From the NCBI GenBank assembly GCA_040384325.1, contig JAZKJL010000002.1, positions 248,001-312,000 on the forward strand: a DNA stretch of 64,000 nucleotides, given 5' to 3'. The notes under the pieces were generated by a model that was not told where the DNA came from, searched no databases, and saw only the letters and a list, made by a program, of their open reading frames with translations. The translations under genes and the position numbers were made by a program. This document shows, piece after piece, positions 45,125 through 53,205 of the stretch (positions are counted from its first letter, which is position 1; every line of letters begins with the position of its first letter). This DNA is from JACMLX01 sp040384325. GTDB taxonomy: Bacteria; Gemmatimonadota; Gemmatimonadetes; Gemmatimonadales; Gemmatimonadaceae.

Positions 45125-46002
45125 GGCTGGCGACGTGATGGTGGACGGGTGGCGTCGGGCGTGCTGGCGGCCGGTGATGCGGACGTCTTCGCCGCCGGCT
45201 TCTTCGCTGCCTTGCTGACGCGCGGCTTCACGACCGGCGGCGCGTCGGCAGCATCCGCTTGCCGTCGCGTGGCCAGCCGGCGATCACCGTCGGTGACGAT
45301 GGTCTCGGCAGCGGTCTTCGCATCCACGAACTCCGGCGGCGTCGATTCCGCGAGGCGCTCCCAGAGCCGCACGCCGCCGTGGATGGCATTCTCGTTCGCA
45401 CCACGCGTGGCTGCGTCAGGCAACGTCACCAGCTTGCGGGCGTTGCCGCCGCCAAGCACGATGCCGTCGCAGAGCAGTGCGGCGCGGAACAGGTCGCAGA
45501 CCTTGTGTACGTGTTTCTCCCACCGCTCGTCGCCGAGGCGCTGCAGCCCCGCGTCTCCGAGATAGTCCTCGTAGCTGCGACTCTTTCGGTACGGCAGGTG
45601 CGCGATCTCGAGCGGTTCGACGTGCCAGTCGTCGATGATGGCGGTGCCGAGCCCGGTGCCGAGGCCAAGGAACAACATGCGACCGCCGGCATAACTGCCG
45701 AGGGCCTGCATGGCGGCGTCGTTGATGCAGCGCACCGGCTTGGCGAAGGCCTTCTGGAAGTCGAAGGTGGTCCAGCCGCCGCCGATGTTGATCGGCTCGC
45801 GGTACGGCCGGTTGTCCTTCACCGGGCCGGGATAGCCGAGCGAGATGGCCTCGAAGTCCCAGTCGGCGGTGAGCGCGAGCACGGCCCGCACCATGTCGGC
45901 TGCGGTCATGGTGGGGCCCGACGGGATGCGGTGCGTGACGCGGTCCCAGGAGCCGGCAACCTTGATGTGGGTCCCGCCGACATCGATGACCAGTACTCTC
46001 AC
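45121..46002 (-). CDS. Polyphosphate glucokinase-like ROK kinase
   Basis: A 293-residue sugar kinase of the PPGK branch. The phosphate motif VIDVGGTHIK opens the protein; the catalytic Asp95 is in RCINDAAMQALG, the second phosphate loop is LGLGTGLGTAI, and HLPYRKSRSYEDYLG fits PPGK. These enzymes phosphorylate glucose using polyphosphate or ATP. Unusual is a 60-residue basic Ala/Pro/Lys-rich tail (KPRVSKAAKKPAAKTSASP), not seen in most relatives, which may bind polyphosphate or nucleic acid. GTG 46002 starts the conserved region. It overlaps the M20 peptidase by four bases. Confidence 0.87.
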   Translation of the reverse strand: MRVLVIDVGGTHIKVAGSWDRVTHRIPSGPTMTAADMVRAVLALTADWDFEAISLGYPGPVKDNRPYREPINIGGGWTTFDFQKAFAKPVRCINDAAMQALGSYAGGRMLFLGLGTGLGTAIIDDWHVEPLEIAHLPYRKSRSYEDYLGDAGLQRLGDERWEKHVHKVCDLFRAALLCDGIVLGGGNARKLVTLPDAATRGANENAIHGGVRLWERLAESTPPEFVDAKTAAETIVTDGDRRLATRRQADAADAPPVVKPRVSKAAKKPAAKTSASPAASTPDATRPPSRRQP

Positions 46003-46132
46003 GACGGTGCTCTCCGGCAACGGCAGACAGGGTGCCCGCCGACCGGCATGCGCACCGGCGGCAGCCACCAGGAGTTCCTGCGGGCTGCGGGAGTCTGGTC
46101 AACGGGCCGCGGCGCGTCAACTTTGCTGGCAC

Positions 46133-46570
46133 ATGCGAGTCCTCCTCCAGCGCGTGACGCGTGCCGAAGTCCGCGTCGACGAGCGCGTCACCGGCCGGAT
46201 CGGTCGCGGCTACCTGCTGCTGCTCGGCATCACGCACGACGACACCGAGAGCGAGGCCACTTGGCTGGCCGAGAAGATCATCGGCCTGCGCCTCTTCGCC
46301 GATGCTGACGGGAAGATGAACCTCGCCCTCGCCGACGTGGCCGGCGCGGTGCTGGTGGTGAGCCAGTTCACGCTCTACGGCGATGCGCGCAAGGGTCGCC
46401 GGCCGAGCTTCATCGACGCGGCGAGGCCGGAAGTCGCCATTCCGCTCTACGAACGGTTCATTGCGCTGCTGCGTGAGCGCGGGGTGCCGGTGGAGACGGG
46501 GGAGTTCGGCGCCAGCATGCAGGTGGACCTGATCAACGACGGACCCGTGACCCTTTCGCTGGAAAACTGA
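46133..46570 (+). CDS. dtd: D-aminoacyl-tRNA deacylase
   Basis: A 145-residue editing enzyme that removes D-amino acids (and glycine from tRNA-Ala) from charged tRNA. It begins MRVLLQRVTRAEVRVDERVTG, and both signature loops are present: SQFTLYGDARKGRRPSF and NDGPVTLSLEN with the cis Gly-Pro. The ATG at 46133 fits the family N terminus; longer frames add unrelated residues. An AACTTT 10-15 bases upstream may be a -10 with a short leader. The gene is followed by maf after four bases. Confidence 0.96.
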   Translation: MRVLLQRVTRAEVRVDERVTGRIGRGYLLLLGITHDDTESEATWLAEKIIGLRLFADADGKMNLALADVAGAVLVVSQFTLYGDARKGRRPSFIDAARPEVAIPLYERFIALLRERGVPVETGEFGASMQVDLINDGPVTLSLEN

Positions 46571-46574
46571 CCTG

Positions 46575-47162
46575 ATGCGCGTGATCCTTGCCTCGCAGTC
46601 GCCGCGCCGGCGTGAACTGCTCTCACTGGTCGGCATCGTGCACGAGGTGCAGCCGGCCGACATCGACGAGACGCCGCTGCCGGGCGAGCAACCGGTGCCT
46701 CACACCGAACGCCTGGCGCGCGGCAAGGCGGCGGTGATCGCAGCGCGTGCACCCGACGCACTGGTGATCGCCGCCGACACGATCGTCGTGATCGATGGGG
46801 AACTGCTCGGCAAGCCGACCGGTGTCACCGAGGCCCGTGCGATGCTGGCGCGCCTCAGTGGTCGCACGCACGAGGTCTGCACCGCGATGGCAGTGGCAGT
46901 CGGCACCGACGTGCGCTCCGAGGTGGTACGGGTGTCGGTGCGCTTCCGTGCACTCGACGACGAGACCATCACCCGCTACGTGGGCACCGGTGAACCGATG
47001 GACAAGGCGGGCGCCTACGGCATCCAGGGGTACGGCGCCACGATCGTCGAACACATCGAGGGTGACTACTTCGCGGTGATGGGGCTGTCGCTGGTGACGG
47101 TGGTGAAGCTGGCCGCGCAGATGGGCCTGCGATACGACTTCGGTCCGCTGCTGCGCGCGTGA
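46575..47162 (+). CDS. maf: Maf-family nucleotide pyrophosphatase
   Basis: A 195-residue house-cleaning enzyme that hydrolyses noncanonical or excess NTPs such as dTTP and UTP. Motifs: ILASQSPRRRELLSLVG at the N terminus, VIAADTIVVIDGELLGKP carrying the catalytic acid, and MDKAGAYGIQGYGA near the C terminus. It lies four bases after dtd, a common pairing of quality-control genes. Confidence 0.95.
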   Translation: MRVILASQSPRRRELLSLVGIVHEVQPADIDETPLPGEQPVPHTERLARGKAAVIAARAPDALVIAADTIVVIDGELLGKPTGVTEARAMLARLSGRTHEVCTAMAVAVGTDVRSEVVRVSVRFRALDDETITRYVGTGEPMDKAGAYGIQGYGATIVEHIEGDYFAVMGLSLVTVVKLAAQMGLRYDFGPLLRA

Positions 47163-47171
47163 CGCCGGACG

Positions 47172-48275
47172 TCAGTCGCTCAGCGCTGCCGCCGCGCCGC
47201 GACTGCGCTCGCCGTAGCGGCTGGCGTATGACGTGCGCCAGCGCTGCACCTTCGCCAACACGTCGTCGACCGTGATGCGTGGCATGCGGTCGAGTCGATT
47301 CTCCATGCTGATGGGGTACGACTCGCCCGGATCACCGTAGGCATCGATCATCAGGTCGTGGAACTTGCGGTACGGACCCACACGCTTCGGGTTGGAATAG
47401 CCGATCAGGCTCACCACCGGTCGGTCGAGCGCAACGGTCACGTGCAGCGGCCCGGTGTCGGGGCTGAGCACCAGCGCCGCCCCGTCGAGCAGCTGCACCA
47501 GGCCACGCAGCCCGCTGCCGAGCGCACTCACCACCGGCACGCGCGCCTGCTGCAGGATCACGCGTTCGGCGGCCAGCTCGCGATCGGAGCGACCGCCCAC
47601 CAGCACCGGCTGCAGGCCGAAGTCGGTGTAGAGCGCATCGCAGACGACGGCCCATCGTTCCGGCAGCCAGTCCTTCTGCGCCTTGCTGGTGGCCACCACG
47701 ATCGGCGCGATCGGGCGATCGAAGGCGCGCAGCCGCTCACGCTGCTGCCCCAGTTCGTGCGGCCACGGCCCGAGATTCCACACCGGCTCCGCGTGCGGCA
47801 CGCCCAGCGCATCGAGAAACTCGAGATACTGGTCCTGCACGTGCTGCATCGGGTGCGGTGGCACCTGCGCGTTGGTGAAGAGCCAGTTGGCGTCGCGGGC
47901 ACGCGCCATGTCGAAGCCGAGCTTCACCTTCGCCTTCACCATCCGCGTGATCATGCCGGCCTTGAAGTACACCTGCAGCGCCAGCGCAGTGTCGAAGCGG
48001 CGTGTGGCGAGCTGGCGACGGATGTCGTTGAAGGCGCGCCAGCCGTTGCTGCGCTCGAAGAGCAGGATGTCACTGATGTCGGGATGCCCGCGCACCAGCG
48101 TGGCGGGACCCGGCTGCAGGATCCACGTCACCTGCGCCTCGGGGCGATGCCGCTTGAGCGCGGTCAGCACCGGCAGCACGTGCACCGCGTCACCCACCGC
48201 GCTCATCATCACGATGCAGACGCGATCGAGCGACGCACGGACGGTGGCGCGCGGAGCTTGCACGGATGCCGTCAC
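47172..48275 (-). CDS. Family 9 glycosyltransferase (heptosyltransferase-like)
   Basis: A 367-residue GT-B enzyme of family 9, which adds heptose or related sugars to LPS core. After a short start (TASVQAPRATVRASLDR) come RVCIVMMSAVGDAVHVLPVLTAL and the C-terminal donor site ALVLSPDTGPLHVTVALDRPVVSLIGYSNPKRVGPY. GTG 48275 overlaps the kinase stop (GTGA), so the pair is coupled. Together with the LPS-type kinase it should modify lipid A-core, implying an LPS-bearing outer membrane. Confidence 0.88.
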   Translation of the reverse strand: MTASVQAPRATVRASLDRVCIVMMSAVGDAVHVLPVLTALKRHRPEAQVTWILQPGPATLVRGHPDISDILLFERSNGWRAFNDIRRQLATRRFDTALALQVYFKAGMITRMVKAKVKLGFDMARARDANWLFTNAQVPPHPMQHVQDQYLEFLDALGVPHAEPVWNLGPWPHELGQQRERLRAFDRPIAPIVVATSKAQKDWLPERWAVVCDALYTDFGLQPVLVGGRSDRELAAERVILQQARVPVVSALGSGLRGLVQLLDGAALVLSPDTGPLHVTVALDRPVVSLIGYSNPKRVGPYRKFHDLMIDAYGDPGESYPISMENRLDRMPRITVDDVLAKVQRWRTSYASRYGERSRGAAAALSD

Positions 48276-49075
48276 CCGCCCAGCCGTTCGATCAGTGCGG
48301 CGATGCCGGGTGCACCGCTGGTCTCGAGGTGCTTGCGCGCCGATCGCATCAGCCGCGCGACATTCATCCACTCCGCATTCTTCTCGGCGAAGCGCAACAC
48401 GTCCACGTCCAGCGCGTAGGCCGTCGGTTCGCCGCCCTGGTAGGGCGTGAGCAGGATGTTCTTGAGGTTCAGGTCCGGATGATACGCCCAGGTGCGTGCG
48501 AGGCGGTGCAGCAGCGTGAGGGTGGCATTGATGCACGCCTCGTGCGGGAAGCGTGCATCGTCGGTGGTCAGCACCCGCGCCAGGTCGGCGCTGTCGGGCA
48601 CCTCACGCGTGATCACGTCGGCGCGCGAGAACTGTCCGCCCAGCAGCGGATACTGCGCGTAGCCGAGGATGCGCGGTGTGGGAATGCCCACGTGGCGCAT
48701 GGTCCAGCTGCGTCGCAACTCATCGGCCGCACGTGGATTGCGGAACACATCCTTGGTGACCGGTGCGAGCAGGCCACCATGCGTGCTGTGGCGCACCACC
48801 ACCGTGACCTCCGAATCGGGCAGCGGCACTGCCCAGGCGACGGTGCGTCCCTGCATGGGCCGCTTGCGAGTCTGCGAGGCTGCCCACGCGTACAGGGTGG
48901 GATGCCGGTACAGCATCTCCTCGAAGTACGGCAGCACACTGCCGTGCGCCACCACGGTGGCGTTGCCGATCGCCTTGCGCGCGTAACCCGACGGGAACAT
49001 GCCCTCCGGGATCAGGCCACCGCGCGTCCCGATCGGTGACCCGGCGAAGGGCGACAGCGTGTCGGCGTTGCTCAC
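48272..49075 (-). CDS. LPS-core-type kinase (Kdo/heptose kinase family)
   Basis: A 267-residue eukaryotic-like small-molecule kinase of the WaaP/KdkA branch. The ATP-loop Lys region is MQGRTVAWAVPLPDSEVTVVVRHSTHGG, Glu119 is in RAADELRRSW, the catalytic loop is ARTWAYHPDLNLKNILL (His199, Asp201, Asn206), and the metal Asp is near 223-225 (ALDVDVLRF). GTG 49075 overlaps the trpE stop by four bases. It probably phosphorylates LPS core sugar. Placement between trpE and the glycosyltransferase is unusual but tight. Confidence 0.85.
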   Translation of the reverse strand: MSNADTLSPFAGSPIGTRGGLIPEGMFPSGYARKAIGNATVVAHGSVLPYFEEMLYRHPTLYAWAASQTRKRPMQGRTVAWAVPLPDSEVTVVVRHSTHGGLLAPVTKDVFRNPRAADELRRSWTMRHVGIPTPRILGYAQYPLLGGQFSRADVITREVPDSADLARVLTTDDARFPHEACINATLTLLHRLARTWAYHPDLNLKNILLTPYQGGEPTAYALDVDVLRFAEKNAEWMNVARLMRSARKHLETSGAPGIAALIERLGG

Positions 49076-50571
49076 CGCTGTGCGCGGACCCGGCCGATCG
49101 CTGTCAGCATCGCGCGCGCCTTGTTTTCCGTCTCCAGCCATTCGTGTGCAGGGACTGAATCGTAAACGATGCCGGCACCGACCTGCACGCTCGCCTCACC
49201 GCCGGCGATGACGCAGGTGCGGATGGTGATCGCGAGGTCCATGCGTCGATCACCCGCCGCAAGATATCCGACGGCACCGGCGTACGGACCGCGTCGCTCC
49301 GGCTCCAGGGAGTCGATGATCTGCATGGCGCGGACCTTGGGTGCCCCGGTCATGGTGCCGGCGGGGAAGGTGGCACGCACCACGTCCAGCGCCGACGCCT
49401 CGGCGCCCACGTCGCCGGTCACCTCGCTCACCAGGTGCAGCACGTGCGAATAGCGCTCGACGGTCATGAACTCGGTGACCTGCACGCTGCCGAAGCGGGC
49501 CAGCCGCCCCACGTCGTTCCGGCCGAGGTCCACCAGCATCACGTGTTCGGCCCGCTCTTTCTCGTCGTGCTGCAGCTCCTCGGTGAGGCGCGCGTCGTCG
49601 GCCGCCGTGCTCCCGCGACGCCGGGTGCCGGCGATCGGGCGAACCGTCACCGTCCCGCCAGCCAGTCGTACCAGCACCTCCGGCGAACTGCCGACCAGTT
49701 CCATGCCGTCCAGCACCAGGTGGTACATGTACGGCGACGGATTGAGCGCCCGCAGCGCGCGATAGAGCGTCGAGCCGGCGAAGTCGTGCGGCACCGTGAT
49801 GCGTCGTGCGATCAGGCACTGGAAACAGTCGCCGGCGACGATGTATTCCTTGATCCGCTCCACCGCCGCGTCGAACGCGGCGCGGGTGAAGTTGGACTGG
49901 CCTTCCGCCGCCGGCGCGGTGTCGTCGAGCGTGAGCGGAGGCAAGGTCGCGGGAGCCTGCAGGCGGGCGATGGTGTCGCGAACCTCGGCCACCGCGGCGT
50001 CGTAGGCGGCGCGCAGTGCGGTATCGTCCACCGCATCGATCGGCACCGCCGTCACGACCCGTGCCTGCGACTTCAGGTTGTCCATCACCACCAGCGTCCG
50101 CGTGGACACGAACAGCGCATCGGGCGTGGCCGTGCCGCGCGGCGGGGCGTCGGGCAGGTGCTCGATGTGCCGGACGACGTCGTAGCTGAAGAATCCCACC
50201 GCGCCGGCCCAGAAATCACCCAGCTCCGGCACCACCACCGGCTCGTAGTCCGACACTTCGGCGCGAAGTGAGTCGAACGGATCGGCCACCGGCGTGGCTC
50301 CCTGCCAGCCACCGGCTGGGGTCCAGCGATCCACCGTCCCGTCGCGCAGCCGCCAGGCGGCCCGCGGTTCGGTGCCGAGGAAGGTGTAGCGGGCCCACGT
50401 CTCGCTGCCGGCAGGTGCCGACTCGAGCAGGAAGGCGAACGGGCCGCGGCGCAGCTTGGCGAAGGCCGAGACCGGGGTGTCGAGGTCCAGCAGGCAATCG
50501 TGCCACACCGGCACCAGCCGGCCCGGCGCGGCCATGGCGCAAAAACGGTCGAACGACGTGACGAGGGACAC
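49072..50571 (-). CDS. trpE: Anthranilate synthase component I
   Basis: A 499-residue chorismate-utilising enzyme making anthranilate with a glutaminase partner. AFLLESAPAGSETWARYTFLG contains the LLES tryptophan-feedback motif; VRPIAGTRRRG has the Arg-Pro-Ile-Ala-Gly-Thr box that separates TrpE from PabB; the catalytic end has FPAGTMTGAPKVRAMQII and AGIVYDSVPAHEWLETENKA. GTG 50571 fits the family length; an ATG at 50535 would drop twelve residues. No trpG or trpD is adjacent, so the partner is elsewhere. It leads a coupled run with an LPS-type kinase and glycosyltransferase. Confidence 0.94.
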   Translation of the reverse strand: MSLVTSFDRFCAMAAPGRLVPVWHDCLLDLDTPVSAFAKLRRGPFAFLLESAPAGSETWARYTFLGTEPRAAWRLRDGTVDRWTPAGGWQGATPVADPFDSLRAEVSDYEPVVVPELGDFWAGAVGFFSYDVVRHIEHLPDAPPRGTATPDALFVSTRTLVVMDNLKSQARVVTAVPIDAVDDTALRAAYDAAVAEVRDTIARLQAPATLPPLTLDDTAPAAEGQSNFTRAAFDAAVERIKEYIVAGDCFQCLIARRITVPHDFAGSTLYRALRALNPSPYMYHLVLDGMELVGSSPEVLVRLAGGTVTVRPIAGTRRRGSTAADDARLTEELQHDEKERAEHVMLVDLGRNDVGRLARFGSVQVTEFMTVERYSHVLHLVSEVTGDVGAEASALDVVRATFPAGTMTGAPKVRAMQIIDSLEPERRGPYAGAVGYLAAGDRRMDLAITIRTCVIAGGEASVQVGAGIVYDSVPAHEWLETENKARAMLTAIGRVRAQR

Positions 50572-50629
50572 GCGGAGCGGACGGGTGGCGAGGGTGCCGT
50601 GCGCCGCGGATGGCGGCGAGATTCCTGCG

Positions 50630-52705
50630 ATGAGTCGAGCCATGAGACGTGTCAGCGTGACCCTGCTGACGATGGGCATGCTGCACCCCTGCACCGTACT
50701 CGGCCAGGCGCCGGAATGGAATGATGCGCGGGCGCGCGATCTCGCGCAGCGGGCCACCCAGCGGCGCACGGCGCAGCTCGCCGACACGACGCTGCGTGAC
50801 TACAGCGCCCGCGCCCGCGGCTACGTCACGTTCCTGGCGCAAGCGGGCGAGGGACTGAGCGAGCCGCCCAAGGTGGTCAAGGCCGACGAACTGGGGCTCG
50901 AGGTGTTCTGGCGATCGCCCAACCAGAGCAAGCAGCGCATCCTCGGCCGGCGCGACACGCTGCTGCTGCCCACCGACATCAACTACCACCGCGACCACCT
51001 CGGCATCGTCCAGAACAACTTCCCCGACATCATCCGGCTGGGCGATGGTGACGAGGTCATGGACGTGCCCCATCCGCTCTCCCCGCTTGGCATGAGCGAG
51101 TACGACTACCGGATCGCCGACTCGCTGGTGATCCGGCTCGCCGACCGCACCATCGCGGTGTTCCAGCTCAGCATCCGGCCCAAGAACGACCGCGCTCCTC
51201 GTGCCGTGGGCGCCGTCTTCGTCGAGCGCACCTCGGCGCAGGTGGTGCGGATGGCCTTCTCGTTCACGCGCGTGGCGCTGAAGGATCAATCGCTGGAGGA
51301 CGTGTCGGTAATCCTCGAGAATGGGCTGATCGAGGATCGGTACTGGCTGCCGCGTCGCCAGCAGATCGAGATCCGCCGCACCGGCACCTGGCTCGACTTT
51401 CCATTCCGCGGCATCATCCGCGGCCGCTGGGAGATTCGCGATTACGACGTGAACACCGGGTTGCCTGGTGTGCTGTTCGGCGGTGACGAAATCGTGCTCG
51501 CGCCGGCCGATCGCCGCGCCGCCTTCCGCTTCGATGGGGCGCTGCTGGATGGCCTTCCGTCCGACGTGCGCACCGTCACCGATCGCGACGTGCGCGCGGT
51601 GCAGGACGCGGCGCGCGAGCTGGTGCGATCGCAGGCGCTGCAGCGCACCCGTGGCACCGCGATCCAGGCGCGGAGCGTGTCCGACTTCGTGCGCGTGAAC
51701 CGTGTCGAGGGGCTGGCGCTCGGTGCCGGGCTCACGCAGCGTCTGGGCGGCGGGGTGCGCGTGGGGGCCACCGCGCGTTATGCGATCGCCGATGAACGGG
51801 TGCGCGGCAGCGCGGGTGTCGCGTGGGAACGCGCCTCGGGTGCGGGCCTGTCGCTGCGCGTCGAACGACAGCTGGGCGAGATCGGGGTGGTGCCGGAAGG
51901 CTCCGTCACCCGCAACTCGCTCGCGTCGCAGGAATTCGGCAGCGACTGGACCAGCCCATTCCAGCGCGAGCAGGTGGCGCTGCGCTTCGACCTCCCGCCA
52001 CTGCTCGAGCGACACTGGCGTGTGTCGGCCGAAGTCGCACTGGAGCGTCATGCGAGCGCGAATGTCAACGCGTCACCGGCGCGTGGTGCGTACGAGGCCA
52101 CGCCGTTCACACTCGACGACCACTTCAGCCGCGCCTCGTTGATGCTGCGCCGGCCGACGTCGCTGGGTTTCCTCGGCACCGAGATCGCGCTCTCGGCGTC
52201 GGTCGATGCCATCCGTGCGCGCAGCAGTGGGCGCGACATCGGCCGCGGCGTGCTGGACGTGGACATCCAGCGTCCGATCGGCCGCGATCGCCTGGTGCTG
52301 CGCACGATTGCCGCCGGCACCGTCGGCGCGGTTGTGCCGGTGCAGTACGAGGCGTGGCTGGGTGGGCCGATCACGCTTCCCGGGTACGGTTTCCACTCCG
52401 TGCGCGGGCGTGCCGCGGTGTCGCAGCGCATCGAGTGGCAGCATGGCGTGCCGGGTCCGACCATCCCGCTCGGCCGGTATGGTCGCGTGCCCGGCGAGAT
52501 CGTGCTGGCACCGTTCGCGGTGGTGGCGTGGAGCGATGGTGCGACGACGTCCGAGCGACAGGTGGCGCGAGGGCTGCGTCCGGCCGTCGGCATCGCGGGC
52601 ATCGGGTTGTTCAACCTGCTGCGCGTGGATGTGGCGCGCGGACTGCGAGACGGCCGCTGGCTGTTCTCGGTGGACGTGACGCGCGACTTCTGGAGGATCC
52701 TGTGA
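50630..52705 (+). CDS. Outer-membrane surface-antigen-like beta-barrel protein
   Basis: A 691-residue exported protein. The N-terminal signal (RRVSVTLLTMGMLHPCTVLG) precedes a soluble mixed region (about 30-390) containing NYHRDHLGIVQNNFPDIIRLGDG, resembling DUF5686-like carboxypeptidase-associated proteins. The C-terminal ~300 residues alternate polar and hydrophobic residues as in an Omp85/surface-antigen barrel, with WLGGPITLPGYGFHSVRG as a recognisable barrel strand and a final VTRDFWRIL strand. The start could also be ATG 50642. The gene is divergent from trpE and overlaps the Nudix gene by four bases. Confidence 0.78.
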   Translation: MSRAMRRVSVTLLTMGMLHPCTVLGQAPEWNDARARDLAQRATQRRTAQLADTTLRDYSARARGYVTFLAQAGEGLSEPPKVVKADELGLEVFWRSPNQSKQRILGRRDTLLLPTDINYHRDHLGIVQNNFPDIIRLGDGDEVMDVPHPLSPLGMSEYDYRIADSLVIRLADRTIAVFQLSIRPKNDRAPRAVGAVFVERTSAQVVRMAFSFTRVALKDQSLEDVSVILENGLIEDRYWLPRRQQIEIRRTGTWLDFPFRGIIRGRWEIRDYDVNTGLPGVLFGGDEIVLAPADRRAAFRFDGALLDGLPSDVRTVTDRDVRAVQDAARELVRSQALQRTRGTAIQARSVSDFVRVNRVEGLALGAGLTQRLGGGVRVGATARYAIADERVRGSAGVAWERASGAGLSLRVERQLGEIGVVPEGSVTRNSLASQEFGSDWTSPFQREQVALRFDLPPLLERHWRVSAEVALERHASANVNASPARGAYEATPFTLDDHFSRASLMLRRPTSLGFLGTEIALSASVDAIRARSSGRDIGRGVLDVDIQRPIGRDRLVLRTIAAGTVGAVVPVQYEAWLGGPITLPGYGFHSVRGRAAVSQRIEWQHGVPGPTIPLGRYGRVPGEIVLAPFAVVAWSDGATTSERQVARGLRPAVGIAGIGLFNLLRVDVARGLRDGRWLFSVDVTRDFWRIL

Positions 52706-53184
52706 CCGGTGGCGAGACCGTGCCCGTGCGCGTGAGCATCGTGGACCTGGTGGTCGCACGGTTCGGCGTGATGGGGCTGGAGACTCTGCTCATGCGCCGC
52801 GCCGACGGCATGCGATGCACAGGTGCCTGGGAGATTGTACACGGCAAGATCGAGGACGGTGAAACGCCGGATGCCGCCGCGCGCCGTGAGTTGCGCGAGG
52901 AGACGGGCCTGCCGTGTGAGCGACTGTACAACATCACGCTCGGCGGATTCTACCTGCACCGCCAGGGCGTGTTGAGCCTGACGGTGGTGTTCTGCGCCAT
53001 GATCGCGCCCGATGCGCCGCTGCCCGTGATCGGCGAGGAGCACGACGCGTACGAGTGGCTGCCGTTCGCCGAGGCGATGGAGCGTTGCGCGTGGCCGCGC
53101 GAGCGCGAGGCGATGCAGCACGTCGCGCACCTGCTGCGCAACGGGCGGGATGGTGGGGCGGTGGAGGACGTGCTGCGGGTCTGA
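52702..53184 (+). CDS. Nudix hydrolase
   Basis: A 160-residue enzyme that cleaves nucleoside diphosphate-linked compounds. The Nudix box GKIEDGETPDAAARRELREETGL fits the G-x5-E-x7-REL-x-EE-x-G-L pattern (given in part here). GTG 52702 overlaps the barrel gene stop (GTGA), the length is typical, and the substrate is unknown. A convergent beta-lactamase-like gene follows. Confidence 0.93.
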   Translation: MTGGETVPVRVSIVDLVVARFGVMGLETLLMRRADGMRCTGAWEIVHGKIEDGETPDAAARRELREETGLPCERLYNITLGGFYLHRQGVLSLTVVFCAMIAPDAPLPVIGEEHDAYEWLPFAEAMERCAWPREREAMQHVAHLLRNGRDGGAVEDVLRV

Positions 53185-53205
53185 CGATGCAGGTCGCCCA
53201 GACAG

